A stretch of DNA of 20,390 nt from NCBI GenBank assembly GCA_003448875.1, contig DLXG01000034.1:1-20390 (forward strand), in the 5' to 3' direction. This document shows, in pieces, positions 1 through 6,689 of the stretch; positions within the stretch are counted from its first letter, which is position 1, and every line of letters begins with the position of its first letter. The position numbers and the translations under genes are program-made. Under the pieces are notes generated by a model, which did not search any database, had not been told where the DNA came from, and saw only the letters and a program-made list of their open reading frames with translations. Source of the stretch: Anaerolineaceae bacterium. GTDB lineage: Bacteria > Chloroflexota > Anaerolineae > Anaerolineales > Anaerolineaceae.

Positions 1-741
1 AATTGGCCGCTCAGCAAACGAGAATGGTGGCTCCATTCGTGGGTCGCGTTTGGTGAGTAAATGATGCAGCGTCGCCCCAAGCGCATAAATATCGGCGAGT
101 GGCGAGGCTTCACCCCGATATTGCTCCGGCGGTGAATACCCTTCTGTTCCAATCATCGTACCTTTTTGGCCTTCGCGGAACATTTTTGCTATACCAAAAT
201 CAACCAGCACCACATGCCCCTGCTGGTTAATCATCACGTTCGAAGGCTTCATATCGCGAAAGATGATCGGTTCTGGTTTGTGATTATGCAGGTACTCCAG
301 CACATCACAAATCTCAATCGCCCAGGTAATTACCTTATCCTCCGAAATCGGACCTTCGCTCTCGTTGAGAATGGCTTCTAAATCCTTCCCATTAATATAT
401 TCCAGCACTAGATAAGAGCGTTCTTCGTGGGAAAAGTAATCAAAAATTTTTGGAATTGAAGGATGATTGAGTGTAACCAGAATATTGGCTTCTCTTTCAA
501 AGTTTTGCACGACCGTCTGACGCACAAGCGGATCCCGTGCCTGATTGATCATCTCTTTTACAGCCACAAGCTTGATCACATTGGGGAAGTGCAGATCACG
601 CGCCCGATAAACCGAGCCCATGCCGCCTACCCCAATTACATCCTGAATCAAATACCGATCAACCAGCACAAACCCTGTCTGTAATTGTTTGACTGGTCCT
701 TGTCCGCCGCTAAAACTTTGAGTGATACGATGGGTATCCAG
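1..741 (-). CDS. Ser/Thr protein kinase, N-terminal part (runs off left edge)
   Basis: This is a Hanks-type (PknB-like) Ser/Thr kinase, with 247 codons inside the window and the rest beyond base 1. Numbering from a CTG at 739-741, the glycine-rich loop (GVGGMGSVY) lies near residues 33-41, the ATP-binding Lys is in VAVK at K62, the catalytic loop is FRDMKPSN (F161, R162, D163) and the metal-binding motif is DFG at 181-183, followed by an SPPE segment. The catalytic loop has Phe where most kinases have His. No ATG or TTG lies upstream of the glycine loop in this frame. The only standard start is a GTG at 667-669 without a clear ribosome binding site, whereas the CTG follows GGGAGG with a 5-base gap. 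The gene is divergent from glnA. C-terminal sensor or membrane parts cannot be seen, so substrate and signal are unknown. Confidence 0.9.
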   Translation of the reverse strand, partial: MDTHRITQSFSGGQGPVKQLQTGFVLVDRYLIQDVIGVGGMGSVYRARDLHFPNVIKLVAVKEMINQARDPLVRQTVVQNFEREANILVTLNHPSIPKIFDYFSHEERSYLVLEYINGKDLEAILNESEGPISEDKVITWAIEICDVLEYLHNHKPEPIIFRDMKPSNVMINQQGHVVLVDFGIAKMFREGQKGTMIGTEGYSPPEQYRGEASPLADIYALGATLHHLLTKRDPRMEPPFSFAERPI

Positions 742-746
742 TTTAA

Positions 747-752
747 CCTCCC
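747..752 (-). promoter_or_regulatory. Ribosome binding site supporting a CTG start
   Basis: On the minus strand GGGAGG is followed by TTAAA and then CTG (739-741). The motif and spacing are what a strong Shine-Dalgarno site would show. An in-frame TGA at 763-765 closes the frame just upstream, so the start must lie downstream of that, and CTG is the codon the site points to. Confidence 0.55.
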
Positions 753-865
753 GGGACCGAAATCACCTTTCCCCCGAAAATCAGTATGTTCTTAAGAATA
801 AACAAGTAAAACCCTATAACATTTTTTTGCGTTTGGGATAGATGGCCGGCAATCGTATTGTTAAA

Positions 866-893
866 ATTATATCTACAAAACACCATTTTGCAA
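866..893 (-). promoter_or_regulatory. Sigma-70-type promoter for the left kinase gene
   Basis: The minus strand reads TTGCAA (893-888), a 16-base spacer, then a perfect TATAAT (871-866). Transcription would start near 859, giving a leader of about 120 bases before the kinase. A perfect 10-bp palindrome, TTCTTAAGAA (789-798), sits within that leader and could be an operator, although there is no independent support for this. Confidence 0.6.
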
Positions 894-932
894 CCGAATC
901 ACTCCTTGCATTCACCAAACAAGTTGTAAATC

Positions 933-961
933 TTGACTACTCAGAAACGACTCGGCTTTAA
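933..961 (+). promoter_or_regulatory. Possible glnA promoter (weak)
   Basis: TTGACT (933-938) is a good -35 match. At 17 bases spacing the -10 would be CTTTAA (956-961), which is poor. A TAAAAT at 973-978 is a better -10 but lacks a matching -35. Either would place the hairpin at 1014-1051 inside the glnA leader. The stretch 742-1092 otherwise holds no open frame that looks coding. Confidence 0.3.
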
Positions 962-1013
962 CTTTTTTATTGTAAAATGAATTAACCCTATGATTTCTAG
1001 CCTTTCCATACAC

Positions 1014-1051
1014 CGACTCTTCCTCAAGAACGGTTTCTTGAGAAAGAGTCG
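1014..1051 (+). promoter_or_regulatory. Strong hairpin in the glnA leader, possible attenuator
   Basis: Bases 1014-1030 pair with 1035-1051: 16 of 17 pairs, with one C-A mismatch (1022/1043) and loop CGGT at 1031-1034. The T-rich run TGTTTATTTT follows at 1052-1061, so it resembles an intrinsic terminator, though its stem is longer and more A/T-rich than usual. No plus-strand gene lies upstream for it to terminate. It ends about 30 bases before the glnA ribosome binding site (GGAGAGG, 1083-1089). A leader attenuator, an RNA-protein site or a DNA operator are all possible. Confidence 0.6.
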
Positions 1052-1092
1052 TGTTTATTTTCCATAAAACTTTCTAAAAACAGGAGAGGACA

Positions 1093-2511
1093 ATGTTTTC
1101 AACCTTTGATCAGGCTCAGGCTTACGTCAAACAACACAACATCCGCATGATTGACTTGAAATTTATTGACTTATGGGGGCGCTGGCACCATGTAACCATT
1201 TCCTCTAAAGAATTCAAACCCTCGCTCATGGAAAATGGTGTTGGCTTTGATGGTTCAAGTGTCGGTTTTAAGTCCGTCCGGGCTGGCGATATGGTTCTAA
1301 TTCCGGATCTATCAACGGGTTTTATGGATCCCTTTTGGGAATCTCCAACCCTCAGTTTTATTTGCAACACGATGGAAGCAGACACCAAGCAGCTTTTCTC
1401 TTCAGATCCCCGCGAAACCGCTCGACGGGCGGAAAAGTATCTGATTCAATCCGGAATAGCCGACAAATCCATCTGGGGACCCGAATTTGAATTTTACATT
1501 TTCAATAAAGTAACTTTTGAAAATGGCGTGAACGTTGCTGCATATCGGGTAGATTCAATTGAGTCGAACTGGAATAGCGCAATGGGCGGACACGGCCATT
1601 TTATTCCCCTCCACGGTGGTTATCACGCCATTCCCCCGCGTGATCAGCTTTACAACCTGCGTTCCGAAATTGTAGAAACCCTCGAAGACATGGGGTTGAC
1701 CATCAAGTATCATCATCACGAAGTAGGTGGTCCCGGTCAATGCGAAATTGAAACGCCTCTCTTGGAAATAATGGCTGCCGGCGACGCCTCAATGTTGATT
1801 AAGTATGCCACGAAAATGGTTGCCCTAAAACACGGCCAGACGGCTACCTTTCTGCCTAAACCTCTGTTTGGCGAGGCAGGCAATGGAATGCACTTTCACC
1901 AGCTCCTCCAAAAAGACGGGATAAATATTTTTTATGACCCGGCCGGCCCGCACCTTCTCAGTCAAACTGCTCTTTATTACATTGGCGGTTTGCTAACTCA
2001 CGCGCCCGCCATTTTAGGTATAACCAACCCAAGCACAAATTCTTATCGCAGATTAGTACCCGGTTTCGAAGCGCCAGTCAATTGCTTCTTTTCCAGCGGC
2101 AACCGCAGCGCAGCTATTCGGGTACCCAAGTATGCCACCGACCCTGATAAAGTTCGTTTTGAATTCCGTCCTCCTGACGCCACCTGCAACCCTTATCTGG
2201 CCATGGCAGCCATGCTGATGGCAGGAATAGATGGAATCAAGAAACAGATTGACCCCACAGCGGCAGGTTTTGGCCCAATTAATGAGGATATATTCTCCTG
2301 GCCACCAGAAAAACGTGCCTCCATCCTCGGACTGCCCACATCTCTCGAAATGGCATTACAGGCCCTCGAAGCGGACCATCAATTCCTCCTGGAAGGAAAT
2401 GTATTCAGCGAGGAAATGCTGGTGGAATGGATTCGGTTTAAACGCTGTGAAGAGTCCCAAATCCGCACCAGACCTCACCCTTACGAAATCGAATTGTACT
2501 TTGACTTGTAA
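1093..2511 (+). CDS. glnA: Glutamine synthetase, type I
   Basis: GlnA makes glutamine from glutamate, ammonia and ATP in the cytoplasm, as a dodecamer in the GSI family. The 472 residues match the usual length. Visible family motifs are the N-terminal beta-grasp with FDGSSV (52-57), the metal-binding GPEFEF (129-134; E131, E133), HHHEVGGPGQCEIE (207-220), GNGMHFH (263-269), NSYRRLVPGFEAP (316-328) and the arginine-rich NRSAAIRVP (337-345). The start is supported by GGAGAGG at 1083-1089. The segment equivalent to the adenylylation loop is NEDIFSWPPE (397-406). In enteric GlnA the modified residue in this loop is Tyr (NLYDLPPE), and here it is Phe401, so GlnE-type adenylylation could not occur. 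The gene stands alone, divergent from a kinase, with a leader hairpin as a candidate control element. Its 3' end lies 3 bases from the convergent DUF971 gene. Confidence 0.96.
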   Translation: MFSTFDQAQAYVKQHNIRMIDLKFIDLWGRWHHVTISSKEFKPSLMENGVGFDGSSVGFKSVRAGDMVLIPDLSTGFMDPFWESPTLSFICNTMEADTKQLFSSDPRETARRAEKYLIQSGIADKSIWGPEFEFYIFNKVTFENGVNVAAYRVDSIESNWNSAMGGHGHFIPLHGGYHAIPPRDQLYNLRSEIVETLEDMGLTIKYHHHEVGGPGQCEIETPLLEIMAAGDASMLIKYATKMVALKHGQTATFLPKPLFGEAGNGMHFHQLLQKDGINIFYDPAGPHLLSQTALYYIGGLLTHAPAILGITNPSTNSYRRLVPGFEAPVNCFFSSGNRSAAIRVPKYATDPDKVRFEFRPPDATCNPYLAMAAMLMAGIDGIKKQIDPTAAGFGPINEDIFSWPPEKRASILGLPTSLEMALQALEADHQFLLEGNVFSEEMLVEWIRFKRCEESQIRTRPHPYEIELYFDL

Positions 2512-2514
2512 TAT

Positions 2515-2856
2515 TTACCTTGAAGGGCGACAAACTTCACAGGGACACAACTTGCGCAGGTAGGGCCAGTTAAATATCCCAAAATGATGGCCGTCCTCCC
2601 ACTCAATCGTGATGGCGTAACTTCCAACTGCTTCAAGCCTTCTCATGCGGGTCGCCGGCGATTCGGGCAGGTCTATCTTAAACATTTCCTCCTCCGGCTC
2701 TGAACGCATGTTTTCATGCCCTCCCCGGCAGGATGCACACGGGCAGGCCGCTCTTAATAAGCCAAAGGGATATTGGGAGATATGCCCATCTTCCCACTCA
2801 ATAGTCAAAACCAGTGTTGTACGGTTAGCAGAAATTTTCTTTGGTGAATAATCCAT
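2515..2856 (-). CDS. DUF971 protein (gamma-butyrobetaine hydroxylase N-terminal-like)
   Basis: This 113-residue protein matches the DUF971 family, a small domain also found at the N-terminus of gamma-butyrobetaine hydroxylases; the stand-alone bacterial members have no settled function. Two similar halves are visible: WEDGH (21-25) followed by LRAACPCASCR (34-44), and WEDGH (86-90) followed by LRKLCPCEVCR (100-110). Each half therefore carries a CPCxxC cluster that could bind zinc or an Fe-S centre (inference). I chose the ATG at 2854-2856, because GAGGAG (2872-2867) lies 10 bases upstream; the in-frame TTG at 2872-2874 would overlap that site. It is the last gene of the antiporter operon. 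The stop is only 3 bases from the glnA stop, with no room for a terminator between them. Confidence 0.88.
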   Translation of the reverse strand: MDYSPKKISANRTTLVLTIEWEDGHISQYPFGLLRAACPCASCRGGHENMRSEPEEEMFKIDLPESPATRMRRLEAVGSYAITIEWEDGHHFGIFNWPYLRKLCPCEVCRPSR

Positions 2857-2870
2857 AAAACATAATCTCC

Positions 2871-3368
2871 TCAAGGTTGAGGTTCGTTAGATAAATCAAT
2901 AACTTTTAGAAAACGAGAAGCTGCCCAGCCGCTCCGTTTTTCATCATATGGTGCGGTAAGATACCACCAAGTAAAACCATCTGCTTCTCTGGGCCCATCT
3001 ACCACCTTGAAAACTTCCGATTCATAACCAAGAAACAATATATCTGTATTGGTACCGGGTTCTCTACGCAGTCGTAATCCATCTCCCCCAGTTCCAGAAA
3101 TTTGCACAAACATCCCTACTCGGATACCGTCAATTGTTATCGAAAGCGGCGGTTGCGTTGCAGTAGGGGTAGAAAATAAGGACATCTGAGCACTTATTGT
3201 GGATGTTGGGGCTGGCACTACAGTCAATACCGCAGTTGCAACATTGGCTGAATTATTTTCTTCAGGTTTCAATAATATGAGCCCGGTTATCCCCAAGCCA
3301 ACAATCAACAAGGCAACCAAGACCGAGAAAACCATCACCCAGCAGCCGGAGCGCGGTAACACTTTCAT
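2871..3368 (-). CDS. Membrane-anchored SH3b-domain protein
   Basis: The product has 165 residues. A hydrophobic segment (about residues 10-34) follows a short basic N-terminus and should anchor the protein in the membrane with the rest outside (inference). A Pro/Thr/Ser/Ala-rich linker covers roughly 38-75. The C-terminal part contains an SH3b-like pattern: LRLRREPGTNTDILF, then EVFKVVDGP, then WWYLTAP and GWAASRFLKVI, as in bacterial SH3 domains thought to bind peptidoglycan or peptides. The ATG at 3366-3368 is preferred over the GTG just before it because GGGAGGG (3381-3375) is well spaced from it. The start lies within a few bases of the antiporter stop, so the two are probably co-translated. 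Specific function is unknown. Confidence 0.8.
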   Translation of the reverse strand: MKVLPRSGCWVMVFSVLVALLIVGLGITGLILLKPEENNSANVATAVLTVVPAPTSTISAQMSLFSTPTATQPPLSITIDGIRVGMFVQISGTGGDGLRLRREPGTNTDILFLGYESEVFKVVDGPREADGFTWWYLTAPYDEKRSGWAASRFLKVIDLSNEPQP

Positions 3369-3371
3369 CAC

Positions 3372-4463
3372 TTACCCTCCCATCGGCAGCAGGAAAAAAC
3401 CTATTCCCAAAATCAAATAAACTCCCAATAAAGCCGCTCCCTCTAACCAATTCGATTCCCCATCGAATGCCACCATTGCAGCAATCACCACGCCGCCTCC
3501 AAGGGCAAGTAATTCAAAGCGGTTGAATATCAATGTGAGTGGATTTCCGATCAATAGACTGATGAAAACCAGCAAAGGCGCAACAAACAACGCAATCTGG
3601 AGGCTCGATGAAACTGCTATTTCCAATGAGAGATCCATGTTATTTCGTAATGCCACAGTAACAGCCACAAGATGTTCGGCAATATTACCAATCAATGGAA
3701 TAAGAATTACCCCTAGAAAGAACTCAGACACGCCTAGAGACACAACCACATCTTCAACAGATCCGACCAATAATTCACTCATCAAAACAACCCCAAAGGT
3801 AGATAACGCTAAAAGGGCTACAGCCTTGGAAGGCTTCCAATGGCTTGTTACAGCAGTCTTAATTTCAACTGCACCAACCGTGATCGGGCTCTTCGAGACT
3901 TTTAAAGTGTAAATTAAACCAACGATATACAGAGCAATCATTACAGCCGCAACACCGAGACTCAAAGACTCAACCCCCCAACTGCCTTCTGACCCAATGG
4001 AGTGGCTGAAAAAGGACGGTATGATCAAAGCAACAATCACCACGACTAACAGAACAGCATGATTGGAGGCCTGTTGGCGGTCAAATCTTTGAATACCATT
4101 TTTTAAACCCCCCAACAGCATTGAGAAACCCATCACAAGCAATAAATTCCCGATAATAGAGCCGGTAATCGAGGCTTTGACCAGTTCCAGCAGCCCTTGC
4201 CGGATTGCCATAATGGTGATGATTAATTCTGCCGCGTTCCCCAATGTGGCGTTAAGCAGCCCGCCAATTTTTGGCCCGGTGTAAGCAGCTAAAGCCTCAG
4301 TTGATTCACCAATCAAGGCAGCCAAAGGGATAACCGCCAGTGAAGAAAAAGCAAAAATCCAAACAGTTCCCCAATGAAAAAGATCGGCAATCAAACTGAG
4401 GGGTATGGCAATTAGTAATATTTGAATAGGATGTTTTTGTAAATAAGAAAGAATTGATTTCAT
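3372..4463 (-). CDS. cax: Calcium/proton antiporter, CaCA family
   Basis: This inner-membrane transporter should export Ca2+ in exchange for protons. The 363 residues form about eleven hydrophobic segments. The two hallmark alpha repeats are present: GNAAELI (75-81) in the first half and [10 protein letters not shown] (259-268) in the second, with the acidic residues E79 and E263 expected to bind the cation. The N-terminal cytoplasmic stretch is short. The central loop (about 188-213) lacks the run of acidic residues that separates the two halves in many Cax proteins. It is the first gene of a three-gene minus-strand operon with the SH3b and DUF971 proteins and diverges from the kinase at 4567. 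The ribosome binding site (AGAAGCGG) is weak. A related cation specificity cannot be excluded. Confidence 0.92.
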   Translation of the reverse strand: MKSILSYLQKHPIQILLIAIPLSLIADLFHWGTVWIFAFSSLAVIPLAALIGESTEALAAYTGPKIGGLLNATLGNAAELIITIMAIRQGLLELVKASITGSIIGNLLLVMGFSMLLGGLKNGIQRFDRQQASNHAVLLVVVIVALIIPSFFSHSIGSEGSWGVESLSLGVAAVMIALYIVGLIYTLKVSKSPITVGAVEIKTAVTSHWKPSKAVALLALSTFGVVLMSELLVGSVEDVVVSLGVSEFFLGVILIPLIGNIAEHLVAVTVALRNNMDLSLEIAVSSSLQIALFVAPLLVFISLLIGNPLTLIFNRFELLALGGGVVIAAMVAFDGESNWLEGAALLGVYLILGIGFFLLPMGG

Positions 4464-4492
4464 AAACCGCTTCTGAACAATAGAATAAACAG

Positions 4493-4498
4493 ATTATA
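4493..4498 (-). promoter_or_regulatory. Possible -10 box for the antiporter operon
   Basis: A perfect TATAAT is read on the minus strand, 29 bases upstream of the antiporter ATG. No convincing -35 lies upstream. It faces away from the extended -10 of the kinase gene about 40 bases to the right, so the two promoters overlap back to back in the 103-bp gap. Confidence 0.4.
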
Positions 4499-4536
4499 AC
4501 TCTACTTCATAGAATGATTTTCGACATGAACGGGTG

Positions 4537-4545
4537 TGATATAAT
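4537..4545 (+). promoter_or_regulatory. Extended -10 promoter of the HCD kinase gene
   Basis: TGATATAAT is a perfect extended -10 (TGnTATAAT). It lies 21 bases before the ATG at 4567, predicting a leader of only about 15 bases with a weak ribosome binding site (CGGGAT). The -35 region is poor, as is usual for extended -10 promoters. Confidence 0.6.
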
Positions 4546-4566
4546 TCAGCCATCAGTCATCGGGAT

Positions 4567-5643
4567 ATGGAAGACTCAAAAACCGTAGTACCCATTTTAG
4601 GTAACCGGTATCAGCTGCTCCAGACCATCGGAACAGGGGGTATGGCAGTAGTATATTTGGGCCGCGATACCATGCTGGAACGGCCGGTTGCGATCAAAAT
4701 TTTACGAGAAGACTACTCAAAAAATGAAGCCTTTCGGGAGAGGTTCCGTCTGGAAGCCAAAGCAGCAGCCAACCTTTCCCATCCCAACATAGTCACCGTA
4801 CATGACTTTGGTTTCGACTCTGACCGCCTTTACCTTGTGATGGAATATTTGCCGGGTACAGACTTAAAAACAATTCTTCGAGAAAGAACTCGTCTGCCCA
4901 TCGAAGAAGCGGTCAATGTGATTGTTCAGGCCGCCGCTGGTATTGGCTATGCGCATCGCGCCGGTTTAATCCACTGCGATGTCAAACCTCACAACATCCT
5001 CGTTACCCCTGATCAGCGCGTTAAAGTGACTGATTTTGGCATCGCCCGCGCGATGGCCAGTATCCATCCTGAGGAAAGATCAGATGTTGTATGGGGCTCA
5101 CCCCTTTATTTTTCGCCTGAACAGGCCGCCGGCGAACCTCCTTCTCCCGCATCGGATGTCTATTCGTTAGGTGTCGTTTTGTATGAAATGGTTACGGGAC
5201 GATTGCCATTTCAAAGTAACGACCCCGTCGAACTGGCACGAATGCACCGAGAGGTTTTACCCCCTCCTCCTCGCCGTTTTAACCCTGAAATTCCACCAAC
5301 CCTCGAACAAATCATTCTGAAAGTTTTATCAAAGGAACCCGCCGCTCGGTACCGAACTGCTGACCAGTTTGCGAGAGTGTTATCTACCTTTTTACAAAAC
5401 GGACAGGAATTTTCCTCCCCTGCACGGTTTAATGTTACTGAAGCAGAAACTCAACCGCAAGTGATTCCACTGCAAACGACTCCACCTACGCAGTCTTCAT
5501 CATCAACTTCGCCAGATAGTGATGACGCTGTCCTTAATATTGATTGGATAACTATTCTTCTGGCTTTACTGGCAATTTTAGCGGTCGGCGGCTTGATTCC
5601 ATTCTGGTTGTATATCTGGTTTTCATTCAATCCTCCTATTTGA
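4567..5643 (+). CDS. Transmembrane Ser/Thr protein kinase, non-RD (HCD) type
   Basis: This PknB-like kinase has 358 residues. The kinase domain spans about 12-275: GTGGMAVVY loop (22-30), VAIK with K44, HCDVKPHN catalytic loop (H136, C137, D138), DFG (156-158) and SPE (183-185). The usual Arg before the catalytic Asp is Cys137, so it is a non-RD kinase, probably not depending on activation-loop phosphorylation in the standard way (inference from eukaryotic non-RD kinases). A Ser/Thr/Pro/Gln-rich linker (about 285-320) leads to one transmembrane segment (about 327-352) and only a handful of residues beyond it, so there are no PASTA or other external sensor domains. It is followed after 14 bases by rpe, the arrangement seen for prkC in Firmicutes. 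Target proteins are unknown. Confidence 0.95.
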   Translation: MEDSKTVVPILGNRYQLLQTIGTGGMAVVYLGRDTMLERPVAIKILREDYSKNEAFRERFRLEAKAAANLSHPNIVTVHDFGFDSDRLYLVMEYLPGTDLKTILRERTRLPIEEAVNVIVQAAAGIGYAHRAGLIHCDVKPHNILVTPDQRVKVTDFGIARAMASIHPEERSDVVWGSPLYFSPEQAAGEPPSPASDVYSLGVVLYEMVTGRLPFQSNDPVELARMHREVLPPPPRRFNPEIPPTLEQIILKVLSKEPAARYRTADQFARVLSTFLQNGQEFSSPARFNVTEAETQPQVIPLQTTPPTQSSSSTSPDSDDAVLNIDWITILLALLAILAVGGLIPFWLYIWFSFNPPI

Positions 5644-5657
5644 AAGGGAAAAGAAGG

Positions 5658-6353
5658 TTGTTCTACCTCTCGGCCTCTATCCTTTCCGCTGACTTCTCAA
5701 ACCTTTCGGATCAAATTCGTCAGGCAGAGGATGCCGGCGTTGATTGGATTCACATTGATGTGATGGACGGTCATTTTGTTCCCAACATCACCATGGGGCC
5801 TTTCATCGTTGAAACTTGCCGGAGAATAACCTCCCTTCCACTTGATGTTCACCTAATGATCGAGAAGCCTGAAAATCATATCCAGTCTTTTATCAATGCA
5901 GGTGCCAACTGGATCAGCATTCATATAGAAAATAACCCGAACGTTCACCGAACCCTTCAATTTATTCATTCGCAGGGTGCACATGCTGGCATCGTCTTAA
6001 ATCCAGGCACACCAGCACAGGCAATTGATGCTGTTCTTCCGTTCATAGATCTGGTATTAATAATGACGGTCAACCCCGGCTTTTCGGGGCAATCCTTCAT
6101 ACCTCAAATTCTTAATAAAATCAGGTTGATTAGAAAATCGCTCGATCAAACCAACCCAAAGGCCATTTTACAGGTAGACGGTGGTATAAATTCTGATAAT
6201 ATCCTCGCTGTTGCCGAGGCAGGGGCCACTTGCTTTGTAGCAGCAACTGCTATCTTTAAGCACCCTGAGGGGATTGTGCAGGGCGTGAATTCATTAAGGC
6301 AGCAACTTCAAAAAAAAATGCGGCTTTCGCCGCAAATTCAAGAAGGCAGCTAA
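5658..6353 (+). CDS. rpe: Ribulose-phosphate 3-epimerase
   Basis: Rpe interconverts ribulose 5-phosphate and xylulose 5-phosphate in the pentose phosphate pathway, using a metal ion in a TIM barrel. The 231 residues match the family length. Motifs are SASILSAD (5-12), IHIDVMDGHFVPN (31-43) with metal ligands H32 and D34, HLMIEKP, MTVNPGFSGQSF and QVDGGIN (172-178) with the second catalytic Asp, D174. The TTG at 5658-5660 is chosen because the conserved N-terminus begins four residues later, AAAGGG and AGAAGG lie just upstream, and the kinase stops 14 bases before. An upstream in-frame ATG at 5544 would overlap the kinase by 100 bases and add unrelated sequence. The last codons double as the terminator of the convergent rpmB. 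Confidence 0.95.
   Translation: MFYLSASILSADFSNLSDQIRQAEDAGVDWIHIDVMDGHFVPNITMGPFIVETCRRITSLPLDVHLMIEKPENHIQSFINAGANWISIHIENNPNVHRTLQFIHSQGAHAGIVLNPGTPAQAIDAVLPFIDLVLIMTVNPGFSGQSFIPQILNKIRLIRKSLDQTNPKAILQVDGGINSDNILAVAEAGATCFVAATAIFKHPEGIVQGVNSLRQQLQKKMRLSPQIQEGS
6310..6334 (-). terminator. Intrinsic terminator of rpmB, inside rpe
   Basis: On the minus strand TGCGGC pairs with GCCGCA around a GAAA tetraloop, followed at once by nine T residues (6318-6310). This is a textbook intrinsic terminator 44 bases after the rpmB stop. It lies fully within the last codons of rpe on the other strand. Read in the plus direction it has no T-run, so it should not end rpe transcripts. Confidence 0.85.
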
Positions 6354-6378
6354 CGCCGCTGATCTCGAAAGGAATGAA

Positions 6379-6561
6379 TTACTTGGTCTTAACCAATGTC
6401 CGAAGGCATTTTGCACACAACACGCGGCGAACTTTCCGCCCACTTTCCATTACCGTTACCCGCTGCAAATTGGGTTTGTAGGAGCGGTTTGTAGCACGCA
6501 TGGAGAAACTTCGGTTATGACCAAAAGTTGTTGTTTTACCGCACCGTTCGCATTTAGCCAT
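6379..6561 (-). CDS. rpmB: 50S ribosomal protein L28
   Basis: This 60-residue protein begins MAKCERCGKTTTFGHN, typical of L28, and contains SMRATNRSYKPNLQ and VRRVLCAKCLRTL. Two CxxC pairs (C4/C7 and C49/C52) mark the zinc-binding form. The ATG at 6559-6561 is preferred over in-frame starts upstream, which would add 20 residues absent from L28; AAAGGAT (6577-6571) is the ribosome binding site. The gene is monocistronic: its own promoter lies at 6628-6656 and its terminator at 6310-6334. It lies between rpe and the Asp23 gene in opposite orientation to both. Confidence 0.97.
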   Translation of the reverse strand: MAKCERCGKTTTFGHNRSFSMRATNRSYKPNLQRVTVMESGRKVRRVLCAKCLRTLVKTK

Positions 6562-6627
6562 GACTATCAAATCCTTTCCAGCAAGAAAACTTTTTTCCAG
6601 CCGCATAATGACCGGACGCAAGTTGGT

Positions 6628-6656
6628 ATTTTACCACAGGGCGCATCTTTTTTCAA
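6628..6656 (-). promoter_or_regulatory. Sigma-70-type promoter of rpmB
   Basis: The minus strand reads TTGAAA (6656-6651), a 17-base spacer, and TAAAAT (6633-6628). The predicted start near 6621 gives a leader of about 60 bases before rpmB. On the plus strand a TATAAA at 6669-6674 could serve the Asp23 gene, but its -35 is not recognisable. Confidence 0.65.
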
Positions 6657-6689
6657 CACGAATTGTTTTATAAAAGAGGGATTGTGACT

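Noticed and set aside
2231..2563. 110-codon open frame overlapping the 3' end of glnA
   Set aside because: It is a frame-shifted shadow of the strongly conserved GlnA C-terminus and has no recognisable domain.
3523..3912. 129-codon open frame antisense to the antiporter
   Set aside because: It lies wholly opposite a well-conserved transporter gene, has no ribosome binding site, and its composition looks like an antisense shadow.
5544..5657. In-frame ATG upstream of rpe giving a longer protein
   Set aside because: It would overlap the kinase's transmembrane region by 100 bases and add residues unlike Rpe. The conserved N-terminus begins just after the TTG at 5658.
6351..6378. Possible terminator for rpe in the plus direction
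   Set aside because: Only a short CAGC/GCTG pairing without a T-run is present between the rpe and rpmB stops.
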